Origin: Hyperoodon ampullatus
Lineage: Eukaryota; Chordata; Mammalia; Artiodactyla; Ziphiidae
Length of the DNA stretch: 64,000 nucleotides
NCBI GenBank assembly: GCA_949752795.1
Contig: OX457070.1
Coordinates: 31,756,788 to 31,820,787 of the forward strand
Reading direction: 5' to 3'
The notes under the pieces were generated by a model. That model did not search any database and had not been told where the DNA came from. It was given only the letters and a program-made list of their open reading frames with translations. Position 1 is the first letter of the stretch. Each line of letters opens with the position of its first letter. The translations under genes were made by a program, and so were the position numbers. Of this stretch, positions 1 through 12,198 are shown in pieces.

Positions 1-3000
1 CTACCACAAATAGTGTCTCCTGTGTTCTTCACAGTTAAGAAATCACTCGGCTCTTATTCTTAAAATAACAGGTATTTGGTTAGAACTATTGACTGTTTTC
101 AGTTTGGTTACCTCAGCACAATGATGCGCCATCCATTAGAAACGGGAGTGAGGACAGTGGGCCACCCTGGTGTGCTGAACAGTTGGACTGACGCAGCGCT
201 CAGATGCCACTGGGCCACGTGCGCCAAGGCCACTCTTGGGTCCACAGCCCCCTCCCGTCAGAGGTGAGTGAGAGAATCATGTATTATCACACAGTGACCA
301 TCCCTTGTCCCACAGAGAGCCCACATCACCACAGGAAGACATCCTTTGTCTTCCCTCATGGTTTTGTTTGCTATTACTCACCTTAACTCCTTATTTACTG
401 TGTGGGATGTTCCCGTGAATCCCAGGGAGAAGGAAATAAGACACTATTATTTGGTTTCACGGACACAATATTGAGCAAAAACAGAGACTGATTCTCCTCC
501 CTTCCCCTTCTTTTCTTTTTCTCTTCCTCCTACTTCTCTTTTCTTTTCTTCTTCTTTAATAAAACATCAATTTTTGTGCCAGAACTTAGTGAAACTGCTG
601 AGTTAGTCAAGGCAGTAAATCAAACTGGTCCCTTTTACCTCTTGGAAATATGAAAGGATCCTTCTGCCACAGAGCTGGCACCCATGGCGGGATCAAGTGC
701 TACTGTTAACGGGAAGGCAGGAAAGTACATTATCACTTCAGGGCTGTCATTACCAGAGGGTTTCACTGTGAACTATAGCATTCAGGGAAAGCAGGCAGGA
801 GGGCAAAGGAGGCGGGGGGCCGGGACAGATGGTGAAGGAGGGAGGAGAAAAAAAGCAAGTCTTTTTTTTTAAGAGGCTGACAAGAATGGTGGTGATATTG
901 GGTTGAAGAATTCATTTTGAATGTAGAACCTAGTACTGCTTTCATTTAAAAGGTGATTAAGATAGCCACTTCCTTCCATTATCCTGTGGGTACATATTTG
1001 GCAAAGCACAGGCTCAGACACACCCCATGGCTTAAGTTAATCAATTCACGTGCATCTTAAACCTGTCAAGACAAGATCTCCTATTTAGTTATAAACCTAA
1101 GGATGTATATTTTGTGCCAGTGAAATCCTAAAGAGATCAATTCATTTTATTTTTTCTTGCTGCTTGTAGAAGAAACCCATTTTAAGACTTTTTTTCCCTC
1201 TTTAGTATACATTTTTAAATTTGTTTAGGTAAATAACATCTAATAACCTAAACTACATCAACAAAATGGCTAAAGATATGAGTGTGCTTTAGACTTTTTA
1301 ACTTAATTCACAACACAGTTGTCAAGTGCTGGATCTAAGTAGTGCTATCAGCATCTTCTAAGGGGAGAATTTTGCTGTAGGCAGAGGAGAAAAGTTCAGT
1401 ATCTTGGGGTTTGCATTCTTCACTTCTTTCTATCCAGGTTGCTTAGCACAGACACTGAGCTGTTAACTGAGAGGAGTTATAATCATTTTTATCTGTTTCT
1501 TTGAAGTCTGTTTTATGTCTGGATTCTGTTGGACAGCATATTGAATAAGCAGATCCCTAATGAGTTCAAAGTCAGCTAGTTAGTTCCTGGATGTGTAGCA
1601 GGCCCTTGTTAATCTGGTTATGTGTCACAGGTTACTCATTTTCCCTGTTCTTACCCTCTACCCTACTTACACTTAGGTTTCTAATTTTATCAGAAAGGCA
1701 GAACATTCCACCTTTTAGCAACAGAGAAATCATTATTGTTATTTCTTAAAGCCAACAGTGGTAAGAGTAATTCTAAGTAAAGTATTATAGAAAAAGCGAA
1801 CAGTATGGAATAGGTATTCCCCTGTTCCTTACAGGACCATCTGTTTTCCAAACAAAAAAAATCTAGTGCTTCTCTGAGTTATTTTTTAAAGGGCTTAAGC
1901 AATCATTCAGATAATCAGGCTTCATTGCTGTGAAATTTCATCAAAGTGTACTCAATCCTTGAACTCATATCTGGGCCCATTTTGCCAATCAGATAAAACT
2001 TCCTAGGCTTTTTCCTAGAGGCATGAGGGTTCACTTGATCTTATTGCATTGCAAAAGATTTTGTGCTACAAACCATTTTTCATAAATGCTATTTGTTGTG
2101 TTAGGAGAACTCCAGACAGGCTCCTTCTTAGAATAGGTTTGGGGAGGGGGGAACGGCTTGCTCTGCTTTGTCACTTGGGATGAAATGAAAATTCTTAGAA
2201 ATTTTTATAAGTTAGTTGTGGACCAAATGAAGAGGCAAAAAATGATACAGGGAAAATTGGCATTAGCATCTTAGTAAGTAAAAGTGTTATTTCTCATGAA
2301 CAGACCAACAGTTGTTTAAAAAAAAAAAAAGGAAAAAGAAAATAACCCCAAGGAACTCCGTGATTTGGAAGCACTGAATTAATTTGTCTTAAGATTATTG
2401 CTTGCTTTTTTACTTTTCTCTTTTTTCTTTCTTTGTTTTGGCCTAGAGGTTGAAGCCAACTGACTCCTTTCTTTTGCATTTGTAAAGGTCAGACACCCAA
2501 TGTACACCACACCAGCACAAACAGCCTTTGCATCAAAAAAGCACTAGGTGGTGCCCATTTTCTTTGCCGGCGAAAGTGCTGGATTTCCCCAAGGGAGTCA
2601 CCCCAGGGAAGTTCATCAGCCCCCATCCCCATCTAGTGCCTTCCTCTCCTCTAACAGATGACCAGGAACATGGTGTCACATTCTGTCATTTTCCTAAAGC
2701 ATCCTGGGGCTTGCCTGTTTTAGGACACAGCTTTGGTTTGGGGAGACAGTGTTTTTAAGTGTGAAGGTAGGAGTGGAGGGTTGGTGGTAGCAAAAAGCTT
2801 GGAATATTCCCTTGGAAAATGAAAGATAAGAGAAATGAATAAAGGCTGCAACCCTGCCATCTGTGTCTCTAAGGAGTCATGGTATAATATCTTTGCCAAG
2901 GTTTTCCTCCCGCCAGATCATCTGGACAATGCAGTCTATGTGTTAGTTTATTTATTTTTTTCCATTTTTGACCCATAATCAAGCTATAAAAATAATAAAA

Positions 3001-4888
3001 GGAAACAAAGGTGAGTCTTAAATTTCAATTTGCCTTCTCATGAAAATAATTCTTAGTCAAATGAAGTCTGGCCGAACTGGAGATTTTGCATGCCCGTGTT
3101 CATCCCCGTATCTACTGTTTGAAGAGGTGGCTTTAGACCCCTGGGTTTATTCCTTAAAAATAAAAATCTTATTAGGCACTCTTAACAGATTGTTGTTTTG
3201 CGTGCAAGAAAAGCAAATAACTGGCTAAGAAGATGTTTACTTTTATCCAGGCGATATGGTCAGAAGATTTGTTTAAGAATTTAGAGGCATTTAGAAAGTT
3301 CTTGTTCTGCTAACAACAATTGGGCATGATCCTACTCTCACCACAAAATGAAAAGAAGAAATCTGCCGATTTTTTTCTGGCAGAAATAAATAAAATTATT
3401 ATCTATGACCAATTCTCTGAAATTTGGTCTAATGGGGTTTTTTGTTCAAATACATTTATTTAGTCTTAAAGAAGGCAAGAAAATAGTTTTTGAATGTCAA
3501 AAAGGAGACTCTTGTAGGAAAATCTGAATTCTGTGTCCCATTTGGTGAACCATACTCCAAAATAAAGGGAAAATAAAGACCGTTAGTAGTTTTAAAAAGT
3601 TAAACTGAGAAAAAAGCTTTATTATGAAACTACGAGAATGATTTCTGTGCTAGCTGCCCAGTCATATGTCATGACATGTGGCAGGTTGACTGCTCATTAA
3701 TTCTATTTATATCAGTATGATAATCCACCCCATTGAGTACACATGTGTTAAAATATTCATAAATTATGTTATTGTGAACAAATATACATTAAGTGCCAAA
3801 AGAAGACCATTATTTAAATACAAAACTAGTCAACAAGCATAGCCTTTTTACTATCTGTCCAGTACATTATGTTTCATCAAATTCACATTAATTGCCTCTC
3901 CTTCCAGTGTCTCGTAGGGGATGTTTATCTTTTGTTTTAAAACTGTGCAAAAGAAATAGATTTCACTGAAAGAAACAGACTCGGAAAACAAAAGATGTTA
4001 TGTTATCTCAGACCAATAATAACATCGACTGGAAAAAAACATCCAAAGAGAAATGCACTTCTGGCCTCCAAAATTGTTAAAAATATGTCATTTGAACCCT
4101 AATACAGACTTGAACCGAATTTGAGGTTGTTTCATGAAATCACAGTCCAACATAAATAAATCAGATAATTTCTTGATAAAAGTTGCAAATAACAATGTTA
4201 AGATCATGCATATTTTGACAATAAATGCATAAAGAATGGTTAAGAAAATCTAGAACTTTGGGAATTGAAACCCATAATTAAAGTATACTGCAGCACACTG
4301 TGTTTTAGGACTTACTTCTTCCAAATGAAACAATCCTGAACCACTCTATTTTGAGTGATTTCAGGAAGTTGAAAAAGTTGAAGTGATTATTCTTTTTACA
4401 AGCTGCCTGTGCAGTTACAGACCACAGTTGAAAAGTTTGAATTCCTTGTCAAATCTAAAGTGGTTTTAGTTAAAATATATTGCCTAACTAACCCAATTCA
4501 TCATATTCTGAATTAATGCCATGAAAACATCTGGTTTATTAATTATTAGGACCACACTTCAGGAATAACTAAAATCAGGGTCACTTTAGAAAGTGAACTG
4601 TGTGTAATACTGTCTAGGAAACTGTTACACATTTTTGAACTTTAATTATACTTAAAGGGACACCTTTTTTTTTCCTTTTCTGGAGAGAAATGACAAATGA
4701 TGAGTAAAATGAAGTAGGAAATTCTGATTTCATTTCATTGTTATGGTATGCTTCATTTAAAGAGAGCAGGGAAGGCCACAACAATGAAAACAAAATACTT
4801 TTCTCATGTTGCCAGTACTTTACTAAAAGAGGGAAGCCATCACCCTTGGCTTATATGTTAAATTCAGGTAAGAATTTCATTTCTTTTT
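1..4888. other. Unique AT-rich DNA, no gene seen
   Basis: No gene and no confident interspersed repeat were recognised. Short open frames here show no family similarity and no codon signal. Visible items are a pyrimidine-rich tract (491-557), several A or T runs, and an 18-bp near-palindrome at 3663-3680. Around 2638-2656 a CT-rich run ends in AACAG, like a splice acceptor, but no convincing coding frame follows it. Confidence 0.6.
491..557. repeat. Pyrimidine-rich low-complexity tract
   Basis: Nearly pure C/T on the + strand (CTCCTCCCTTCCCC..., then TTCT repeats). Low-complexity polypyrimidine; no function is evident. Confidence 0.8.
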
Positions 4889-5320
4889 TTTTAAATTTCA
4901 GCTTTATTAAAGTATACTTGACAAATAAAATTGTAAGATATTTAAAGTGCACATCATGGAGATTTGATATATGTATATATGGTGAAAGGATTCCCCCATC
5001 CAGTTAATTAACACATCTATCACCTCACATATTTGTCTTTGTGTGTGTGTGTCTGTGTCTGTGTCTGTTTGTAAGAACATTTAAGTTCTACTCGCTTAGC
5101 AAATTTGAGTTAAACATGTAGTATTATCAACTATGGTCACCATGTTTTACATTAGATCCATGGACTGTATTCATCTTATAGCAGAAAGTTTGTAACCTTT
5201 TACCAATCTCTCCCTATTTCCTGCATCCCCCCACTGCCCCCAGACCCTGGCAACCAGTTTTCAACTCTCTGTTTCTATGAGTTTGACTTTTTAAAATATT
5301 CCACATAGAGGTCAGTTTTT
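4889..5320 (-). mobile_element. Old LINE-1 3' UTR fragment (L1M/MA type)
   Basis: The + strand starts with a T-run followed by AGCTTTATTAAAGTATACTTGACA, then ATCACCTCACATA, a GT-rich stretch, and a CCATGTTTTACATTAGATCC segment. This is the reverse complement of the 3' UTR of middle-aged mammalian L1 elements, so the element lies on the minus strand with its tail at the left. A degenerate GT microsatellite (5038-5070) sits inside it. No coding capacity remains. Confidence 0.7.
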
Positions 5321-5394
5321 CTATGTAGGGTTACCTCACAGAATATTTTACTTTCCACTGGCCCTTGGAAGAAAAATTTCTGTACTTGTACATC

Positions 5395-5760
5395 ATTTAA
5401 GGTAAAGGAATCTATCTTAAGGAAATAATTCAAAATGTAGAAAAAGCCATATGCATAAAAGTTGTCTTTATAATGTTATTTATGATAACAAACATTGGAA
5501 GGTGTTTTCATATCTAACAATGGAAGTGTGGTTAGACAAATGATAACATTCATTTGATAAAATATTATGCAATCAGTAAAAGTTTTGGGCATATAGTAGT
5601 ACGGGAAATGTGTAATAAAATATTAAGTGAAAAAAGTCAGGATAGAAGATTATGGTATAATACGATTATAATGATTTTCAGACGTGCAAATAATAAAACA
5701 CTAAAAGAGGATGCACAATAATTGTATCATGTTAAGGAGTGAAACTGATTTTTTGCCCTC
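5395..5760 (+). mobile_element. Ancient L1/HAL1-like 3' region relic
   Basis: The string TTATTTATGATAACAAACATTGGAA, followed by a degraded 'counts of the next insertion' segment (AATATTATGCAATCAGTAAAA, then TTAAGTGAAAAAAGTCAGGATA), matches the pattern of the old L1M/HAL1 3' region in sense orientation. It is heavily diverged and non-coding. Confidence 0.5.
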
Positions 5761-6409
5761 TTTTCAAAATTCCGCTATGCTCTCTTACTAAGGATAATTT
5801 AAAATGCATTTTAAAATTTCAAAGAAATTGTTTAAAAGAAATCAATAGTCAATTTACATTTTTTTTCTTGAGATGCCATAAATAATCACCACAGATTTTT
5901 GAGGAGAAAAATTAGACAACTCCCACTTCCAAAAATGCAAACTTTGAAACTCGTATCCAGTGTGTGGTTTTTAGCAGTCAAACCTAATTTGCTTTTTACT
6001 GAATCAGAGTGCACATATATTTTGGTAGATGAGAATTCCCTCTTTTATTATTATTTTTTATTTCCCTGCTCATTAAATTCAGCCCCAGACCACAGCATTT
6101 TCATCTATCAGTTCTCAAAAACCCTGAGCAGCCATTTCAGAAAAAAACAAAACAAAATAACACATATCCCAACACTACACAACTCTCTCATGAAGCTCTC
6201 TGCAAAGTTCAGGATGTACTTTCGTGTGAATCTTGGCCTCTGTACAGCACTGCTGCACAATCATTTTCATCTGAGATTTGAACATATTGGAAGAACTAGA
6301 GCCTTCCTTTCTTTTATCCTGTCATTTCCCCCCCTGGAAGTGACGGGCATATGGCAGGCACCCTCCCTGGATTCTCAAACAACAGGAGGGACCTGATTTC
6401 AATTCCTAC
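5761..6409. other. Unique DNA, no gene seen
   Basis: Contains a 165-codon open stretch (5899-6396, +). Its composition is F/L/S/N-rich, it lacks splice context and any recognisable domain, and it crosses T-rich runs. I read it as a chance open frame. Confidence 0.5.
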
Positions 6410-7110
6410 ATCCTGTCATCAGTGACTCTCGGGATATTTTGTTCTTGCAAGGCTAAAGATGTGATTCGAATTTGCCATACGGATAGAGCTTAATGCGATG
6501 CCATTTTTACCACTGGAGCCCTCAATCAGTTAATTAAACATGATCTAAATCACCGCGTGTATTTGTAAAGTAAGATTAATATGGCAAAGTCAAAATAAAT
6601 GAGGAGTCCTCCCCGTCCTAGGAGTGTGAATCACTGATACGAAGATTACACTTTTGGGAACTCGATACTTTGGAGCAGGCTTTGTTGGTTTAATCCCTCA
6701 GACTGCTTTGTGCAACTTGAAACCCAGAGCTGTCATCTTTAGCCAAAATTTCAGCCATAACTTCCTCAGCTTTCACCCCATTATTGAAATCAGCGTTCAC
6801 AATACTTAACAAAGATCAAACCTTTCAGCGGACCACAGGGCAGCCTCTTACCACCTGGGACACCAGAAACATGTTTAATAAATATTTCATTTTGTTTGAA
6901 CATGAAGGCTTTCCTCGGTTCCCCATTTTTTTCCTTCCTGGGGAGCTAAGGGCTACCCCCAAGCTGCACATTCCATCACTGTGGCCAGTTAGGTTTATAG
7001 CCTTAATAAAAGGATTTTCCCCTTTCACGTGCTAGGGAGCCTTGTTAAACCAGAGCAATTATAGAAACACAAGATAGGTGCTCTCCAAAGATCAAAGCTC
7101 ACCTAAAGAC
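6410..7110. promoter_or_regulatory. Candidate conserved regulatory block with TCF/LEF-like sites
   Basis: Repeat-free, with balanced composition and several retained CpGs (around 6463-6500, 6552-6558 and 6640-6665), unlike its AT-rich neighbourhood. It carries a TTAATTAA homeodomain-type palindrome (6530-6537) and two TCF/LEF-type cores: AGATCAAA at 6813-6820 and AAGATCAAAG at 7088-7097. No open frame is convincing. Developmental enhancers in gene deserts look like this, but conservation cannot be tested from one sequence. This is an inference. Confidence 0.35.
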
Positions 7111-7928
7111 AGCTCTGTAGGAATTTGGAGCTCTCTTTGAAAAGTGCTCAGTTTACAAAGTATAGAGGTATTAAACCCCAGGAATTAAAAAAAAAAAAGC
7201 CTACTTTCAAATACTGTTAAAAGTCTGACAGTAGTTAATATGGGATCTCCTTCAACCACTCCTTGTGTATCATTCCTAATATCGATTCACGGTGTATCTA
7301 CAATAGCTCCAAAGGAACTGTTATGCTCAGAAGACATACGCATATGATGGATCCTTAATACCAAATATGTTACTAAACTCTGTAGGTACATTTTAATCTC
7401 AATATCCTAACTCAGCGGGAAGGGTGAGAAAATGGCCTGTAAATTTCTTTAGGGTGAAAAAATGCAGTGTGCCTGGCTTTTGCTCTTTGAGGCTCACTTT
7501 GTGGGATCCCTAGAAGCTGTACCAGGTGACAACAGCACCTGTGCTTTGAAGCAAAAGCACAACTCACCCAACAGCAAATGGGTGTTGATGTATCCAGCCT
7601 TAGGCATTGTAATGTTTCCTCTACCTCTCTAGATTGTATCAGTCTCCCTGAAAACACACACACACGCCCCCCACACACACAACACACACATCATGCTAGT
7701 TAGATTCCATTTCAGATTAACATCGATAAACCCTGAGTGGTTTAAACTCTACTCTGTGGCTATGGGGGCTTTCAGGTGACAAAGGGTTTGAGGATTGCCT
7801 TCTCCAGTCGGCTGTGTGTAAACCAAATGACTTCTTTTGTGTGCAGAGACACACAAAACAGAGCAGTGTAAATGGGCTCAACCTGGGATTTTGAGTTCTG
7901 TGCTTCAGTTTCAGAAAATGAGTTATTT
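7111..7928. other. Unique DNA with a short CA-rich run
   Basis: No gene was recognised. A degenerate CA-rich tract lies at about 7654-7690 (ACACACACACGC followed by CCACACACACAACACACACA). The rest is unclassified. Confidence 0.5.
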
Positions 7929-8282
7929 AAAAGGCAGCAATTTGAGGACACAGGGGCGGGGGAGGGGGGAGCTGGGGGGAATTGAGAGTAGCATCGAGAT
8001 ATATACACTACCGAATGCAAAATAGCTAGTGGAAAGCAGCCACATAGCACAGGGAGATCAGCTCGGTGCTTTGCCATGACCTAGAGACGTGGGATAAGGA
8101 GGGTGGGAGGGAGGCTCAAGAAGGAGGGGATATGGGGATATATGTATGCATATGACTGATTCACTTTGTTGTACAACAGAAAGTAGCAAGTATTGTGAAG
8201 CAATTATACTCCAATAAAGATCTAAAAAAAAAAAAAAAACTAGTGAGTTGGGAATATTTGTTTAAAAAAAAAAAAAGGCAGC
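7929..8282 (+). mobile_element. Strongly 5'-truncated L1 (artiodactyl type) with TSD
   Basis: From about 7941 the sequence follows the 3' UTR of the larger L1 at 25.5-28.5 kb: GAGGACAC, a G-rich run, ATATATACACTACC, GCAGCCACATAGCACAGGGA, and GCAATTATACTCCAATAAAG with its polyadenylation signal. An A16 tract follows (8224-8239), then 24 bp of unrelated sequence (8240-8263), then a second A13 tract (8264-8276). The direct repeat AAAAGGCAGC flanks the whole unit at 7929-7938 and 8273-8282. It has no coding capacity. Confidence 0.8.
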
Positions 8283-8439
8283 TTTTGCCAGGAACATTTT
8301 GATATTGATTTAGAGGACACCATTTGGGGGGTTTGGTGTCCAGTAGTCTTAGCTTTGAAAAATGCATAGATCAATACAAATCCCTCATTTTATATCAGCA
8401 TTTCCATTTTGAAGAAAACATTTTAATGATAAAAATAAG

Positions 8440-8665
8440 ACTGCTTGTATGTTCTAGGCTCTAGGCTAAGCAGGTCACACTGAACATCTTATTTAGTCTT
8501 CATGACAACCCTATGAGGTGGGTTCTATTATATATTTATTTTATAGACGAGGAGACCAAGGCACAGAGATGTTGTGTAATTTGCCAAAATCACACAGCTT
8601 GTAAGAGGCAAGGTTGTGATTCTAATCTGGGCTACATAACTCCAGAAGCCAAGCTTTTATAGCCT
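8440..8665 (-). mobile_element. MIR SINE
   Basis: Reads as the reverse complement of MIR: ACAACCCTATGAGGTGGGTTCTATTAT, then TTATAGACGAGGAGACCAAGGCACAGAGAT, AATCACACAGCTTGTAAG and a degraded A-box end. The core is well preserved. Confidence 0.85.
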
Positions 8666-9094
8666 CTGCCTATCTGATTTGAAGTGTATTGTGTGTTGCG
8701 ATCTAAAGTTTCTATTTTATAGTTTCTTTTTATTTAGCAGTAACTTTTAGGATTTGAAATTAAAGTTAAAACATAATTTTTTTTCCCCTGATTAACTTTC
8801 TGCTTTTAATTTTGGTGTTAAGTGAATAACGTACCTTTAAGCTTTTTGTTTCTTGTACTTTGTTTTCAGAAATGCCAAACACCAAAAATAAATTGAGAGA
8901 GTTTCATGAGAGTAAACAACTTTTTTTGCCTTGGAATCACCATTTTATAATTCATCTAATAAAATGTCATTAATAATAACATTCAATAATCTTGTTTGTC
9001 TTCCCTTTAAATACAGCTTTTCCTTAGACTATAGCAAGATTCTGGTATTTTATCTAATGGTGAAGGAGATTGTTTCAGATTTGGAAGTATTCTG

Positions 9095-9300
9095 TTGCAA
9101 TGTTAGTCAGATAGGTCTGAATTAGAATCTTAGATTCACCAGTATATGGTTCTGTAACCTTGAGTAACTAGTTAAGTACTCAGGGTCAGCAGATTATCAT
9201 TGGTAAAATGAGAAAAAGTAATGCCAATCATATATTGCTGCTATCAGAACTAAAACGAATAACATTTATATAACGCTTAGCAGAGGGTGTGACCTAAAGA
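9095..9300 (+). mobile_element. MIR SINE, degraded
   Basis: Sense MIR pattern: GAATCTTAGATTCACCAGTAT, TTCTGTAACCTTGAGTAACT, GGTAAAATGAGAAAAAGTAATGCC and a tail with ATAACGCTTAGCAGAG. It is diverged but in the correct order. Confidence 0.65.
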
Positions 9301-10804
9301 AATATTACCCTCTTGTCTGCTCCTTTTGATTGCATTTATAATAGACTTGATTGAAAATGTCCCCCATTCTCCCTTAGAAAGGCTTTGAAAGTCCTGCTTT
9401 CAGAATCTGGCACTTTATCAGATAATAATTCTGAGGTCCTGATCAAGCTCGAGTGTTTGTATCACAGGAAGCCCTTTAACCACTCCTGCTGGGCCCCAAA
9501 CTCTGAACAAGGATAAACTTACCCTTGTCAGAGCTTTGCGTGATCATTGGATATCAAGGGGACACTTGAAATAAGGTACAGTTTCAGTTTTTAGATTATG
9601 AATACTGTGGATTTTAAGAATTTTCTTGCTGTCTTTTGTGGATTGTCAGATCTCATTTGAACAAATATCTCAACCTGCTCCTTGGCAACCACATATGTCA
9701 TCCTACCCTTTGAGACCTTGTCACCCACTGCTCCATGACAGGCCACTTCCTCCTGAGGCTACGGGGACCTGGCCTGCGTGTTCAAATAGCCTCTAGCTTC
9801 TTGCTGGTATGCAATAAATATTAATAATTATTCAATCAATCAATATGACACCTTTCATAAGCACTAAATTTTTCACAGTATAAAAACACAGCTGACATTT
9901 TATCGAAATTTAAGACTTTTCGAGGGGTCATATTTATCTTTGATCTGAGTATATGTCTATAGAAACATATATGCATGCCAATATCCTCTTAAAAGGGACT
10001 GTTAATATCAAAAAATGTTTATTCTGTCTCTCGATATATCCAGGGTCTTTGTTTTCTTCACTTTTCATAATCTTTCTTTGTCTGCGTGTAATGTTCTCAT
10101 TGTCTTTAGAGGCATTCAACATGCAGCTTGCCTGTAAGATCAGGCCTCTTTGAAGATGTCATTTTAGTGAACTATGGAAAGTTGTCTGTCACTGAGTACT
10201 GCCTCAAGATAATTCTGCTATGACCTCTTACCCAAAGGTTTGTCTGCTTCTCCCAGGGTCCGCCTACATAAAAACACTTGGTATTTAGTCAGAACATTTG
10301 CTTTCCTTCTGAGGTTGCAAAGAAAAATACATGGCACCCAGTTAAATTAGAGTTTCTTCAGATAAACCGTGAATAATTTTTAGGATAAGTATGTCTTGTG
10401 CAATATTTGGGCCATACTTATACTACAAGATTATTTATGGTTTATCAAAATTCAATTTAATTGGACTTCCTGTATTTCATCTGGCAACTCTATTTCTTCC
10501 ACCTCATTAGTGAATAAAGTAAACTCAGCACGCCTTCCATCAACTCTTATGGGACTCAATCCTATGCCATTTGGTGGTGGTGGAAGGGGGGTTTGCTTTT
10601 GCATAAACCCTGGGAGAGCTTTGAGCCAGAGATTGAGAACTAAGTCAGAAGAGATGGTTCTGATAATCTGGAAGGGCTAAGGATATTAGGCTATGAAGCC
10701 ACAGCTTGTAATTAAATTTTCTGATTTGCTCTACTCATTTTGTGTAAAGGCAAAAGTGAAAATGACTTCATTAAAATAGTATAGGAAAGCAGACTACCTT
10801 TGGA
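9301..10804. other. Unique DNA, no gene seen
   Basis: No recognisable gene. The segment 9370-9560 is relatively GC-balanced and repeat-free. The segment 9800-9845 is AT-rich with a short ATCAATCA run. A G-rich GGTGGTGGTGGAAGG patch lies at about 10573. Confidence 0.5.
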
Positions 10805-10900
10805 TATGTTATTCATTTATTCATTATTTATTCTTTCATTCACTTGACAAATATTTATTGAAGGCCTACTATGTGTCGGAAACTGCGTGAGAGTTATAAG
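10805..10900 (-). mobile_element. L2 LINE 3' fragment
   Basis: TTCATTTATTCATT followed by GACAAATATTTATTGAAGGCCTACTATGTG is the reverse complement of the L2 3' end (the 'tagtaggtgctcaataaatattt' signature). Confidence 0.65.
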
Positions 10901-11951
10901 AATATTTCTATATTTATATTATACTTATGTTCAGGTCCAAGGGTACTGTGTGTACCTGGATTTTAATGGCGATCATTTTGAATAGCAATGGCTGTAGATG
11001 CCTAAATCATGCTTCTTACTGTCTAATCAAACATCAATAATAGACATGAAGAGTACTCGTGATAACTAATGATGCATATTTTATTGGAAGTCTTTTCATT
11101 TCACCTTTAAAGGTAGCTGTATAGTTAGAAGATTATGTTATATCAATACCTCTATTTTTATATCTATAGCTACATCTTTGAAAAGAAACTGTTTTCCCAT
11201 AGCACTGAGTTAAATTATGATTCATGCTATATTTTTAGAATCAGAAGGTCAAAATATTGTTCAGGTATATTGCTTCATCTTTCAGACATCAAAATGACTC
11301 TTATCAATTGTCCTCCTTAATTTTTAAGTCATTTTTACCCATTTTGAGGTTATGGGGAATTTTACATGTATTTGATTGGATTCAGTCAAATAGGCTGTGC
11401 AGCTTTTACTATGCCTTGTAATTTTTTTCATTACAATAAAAAGCCTTTTAAATCACTGCTACTTAGAATTATATTGAAAATACTTGTGATACTTTTACAT
11501 ACAGTGAGTTTAATGCCAGAGTGTGAAAGCAAATTGATTGTAGGCAATTCTGTGCTTGAGCACCCCAGAGTAAAAAGAATTACACTAGTAACCCTGGGGA
11601 CCTCCTGTTCTCAGAAAGGCTCTGGGTACTCACACATCCACTGGCAGGTGAAAAAAGAAGGGATTGCTTCATTCTGATCTGAAATTTTATAAACACATTT
11701 TAATTCAGGGAAATAATTTTCGAGGGGGAAAAAAGCACCTCAAGAGACACATATGTTTAATGTTTTTAATTTAGTAAAATGAGCTGCAAGGAAAGTGTGA
11801 CATCTTTGCAATAAGCATTCGAACATCTTTTAACGGTGACTTAAAGGCAGACAACTTGCCATCTGGAGGGTGTGTTGGGTGTGGAGGGTCTTAGATGTAT
11901 CAGCAGAGAAAACCCTCAAGGACTTTTTACCTTTGACATGCTGGTCGGAGT
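10901..11951. other. Unique AT-rich DNA, no gene seen
   Basis: No gene or clear repeat was recognised. Short open frames show no domain or splice context. Confidence 0.5.
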
Positions 11952-12198
11952 GAGAAGTATTTGGGGCTTTGTGTGTGTGTGTGTGTGCGGTACACGGGCC
12001 TCTCACTGCTGTGGCCCCTCCCATTGCGGAGCACAGGCTCCGGACGCGCAGGCTCAGCAGCCATGGCTCACGGGCCTAGCCGCTCTGCGGCACGTGGGAT
12101 CTTCCCGGACCGGGGCACGAACCCGTGTCCCCTGCATCGGTAGGCGGACTCTCAACCACTGCGCCACCAGGGAAGCCCAGAGAAGTATTTGGGGCTTT
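11952..12198 (-). mobile_element. CHR-2-type tRNA-derived SINE with 19-bp TSD
   Basis: Reverse-complement SINE body at 11971-12179, ending in CCACCAGGGAAGCCC (the SINE 5' end). The B-box region (GGGGCACGAACCCGTG) is intact and many CpGs survive, indicating a young copy. The perfect 19-bp repeat GAGAAGTATTTGGGGCTTT flanks it at 11952-11970 and 12180-12198. The tail, at the left here, is (GT)n rather than poly(T). Open frames across it are SINE artefacts. Confidence 0.95.

Noticed and set aside
2638..2758. Acceptor-like CCTCTCCTCTAACAG followed by an open frame
   Set aside because: The frame is already open upstream of the site, shows no protein-like conservation cue and has no clear donor.
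5899..6396. 165-codon open frame, the longest outside repeats
   Set aside because: F/L/S/N-rich composition following local T/A bias, no domain, no splice context. Its length is within chance for AT-rich DNA over six frames.
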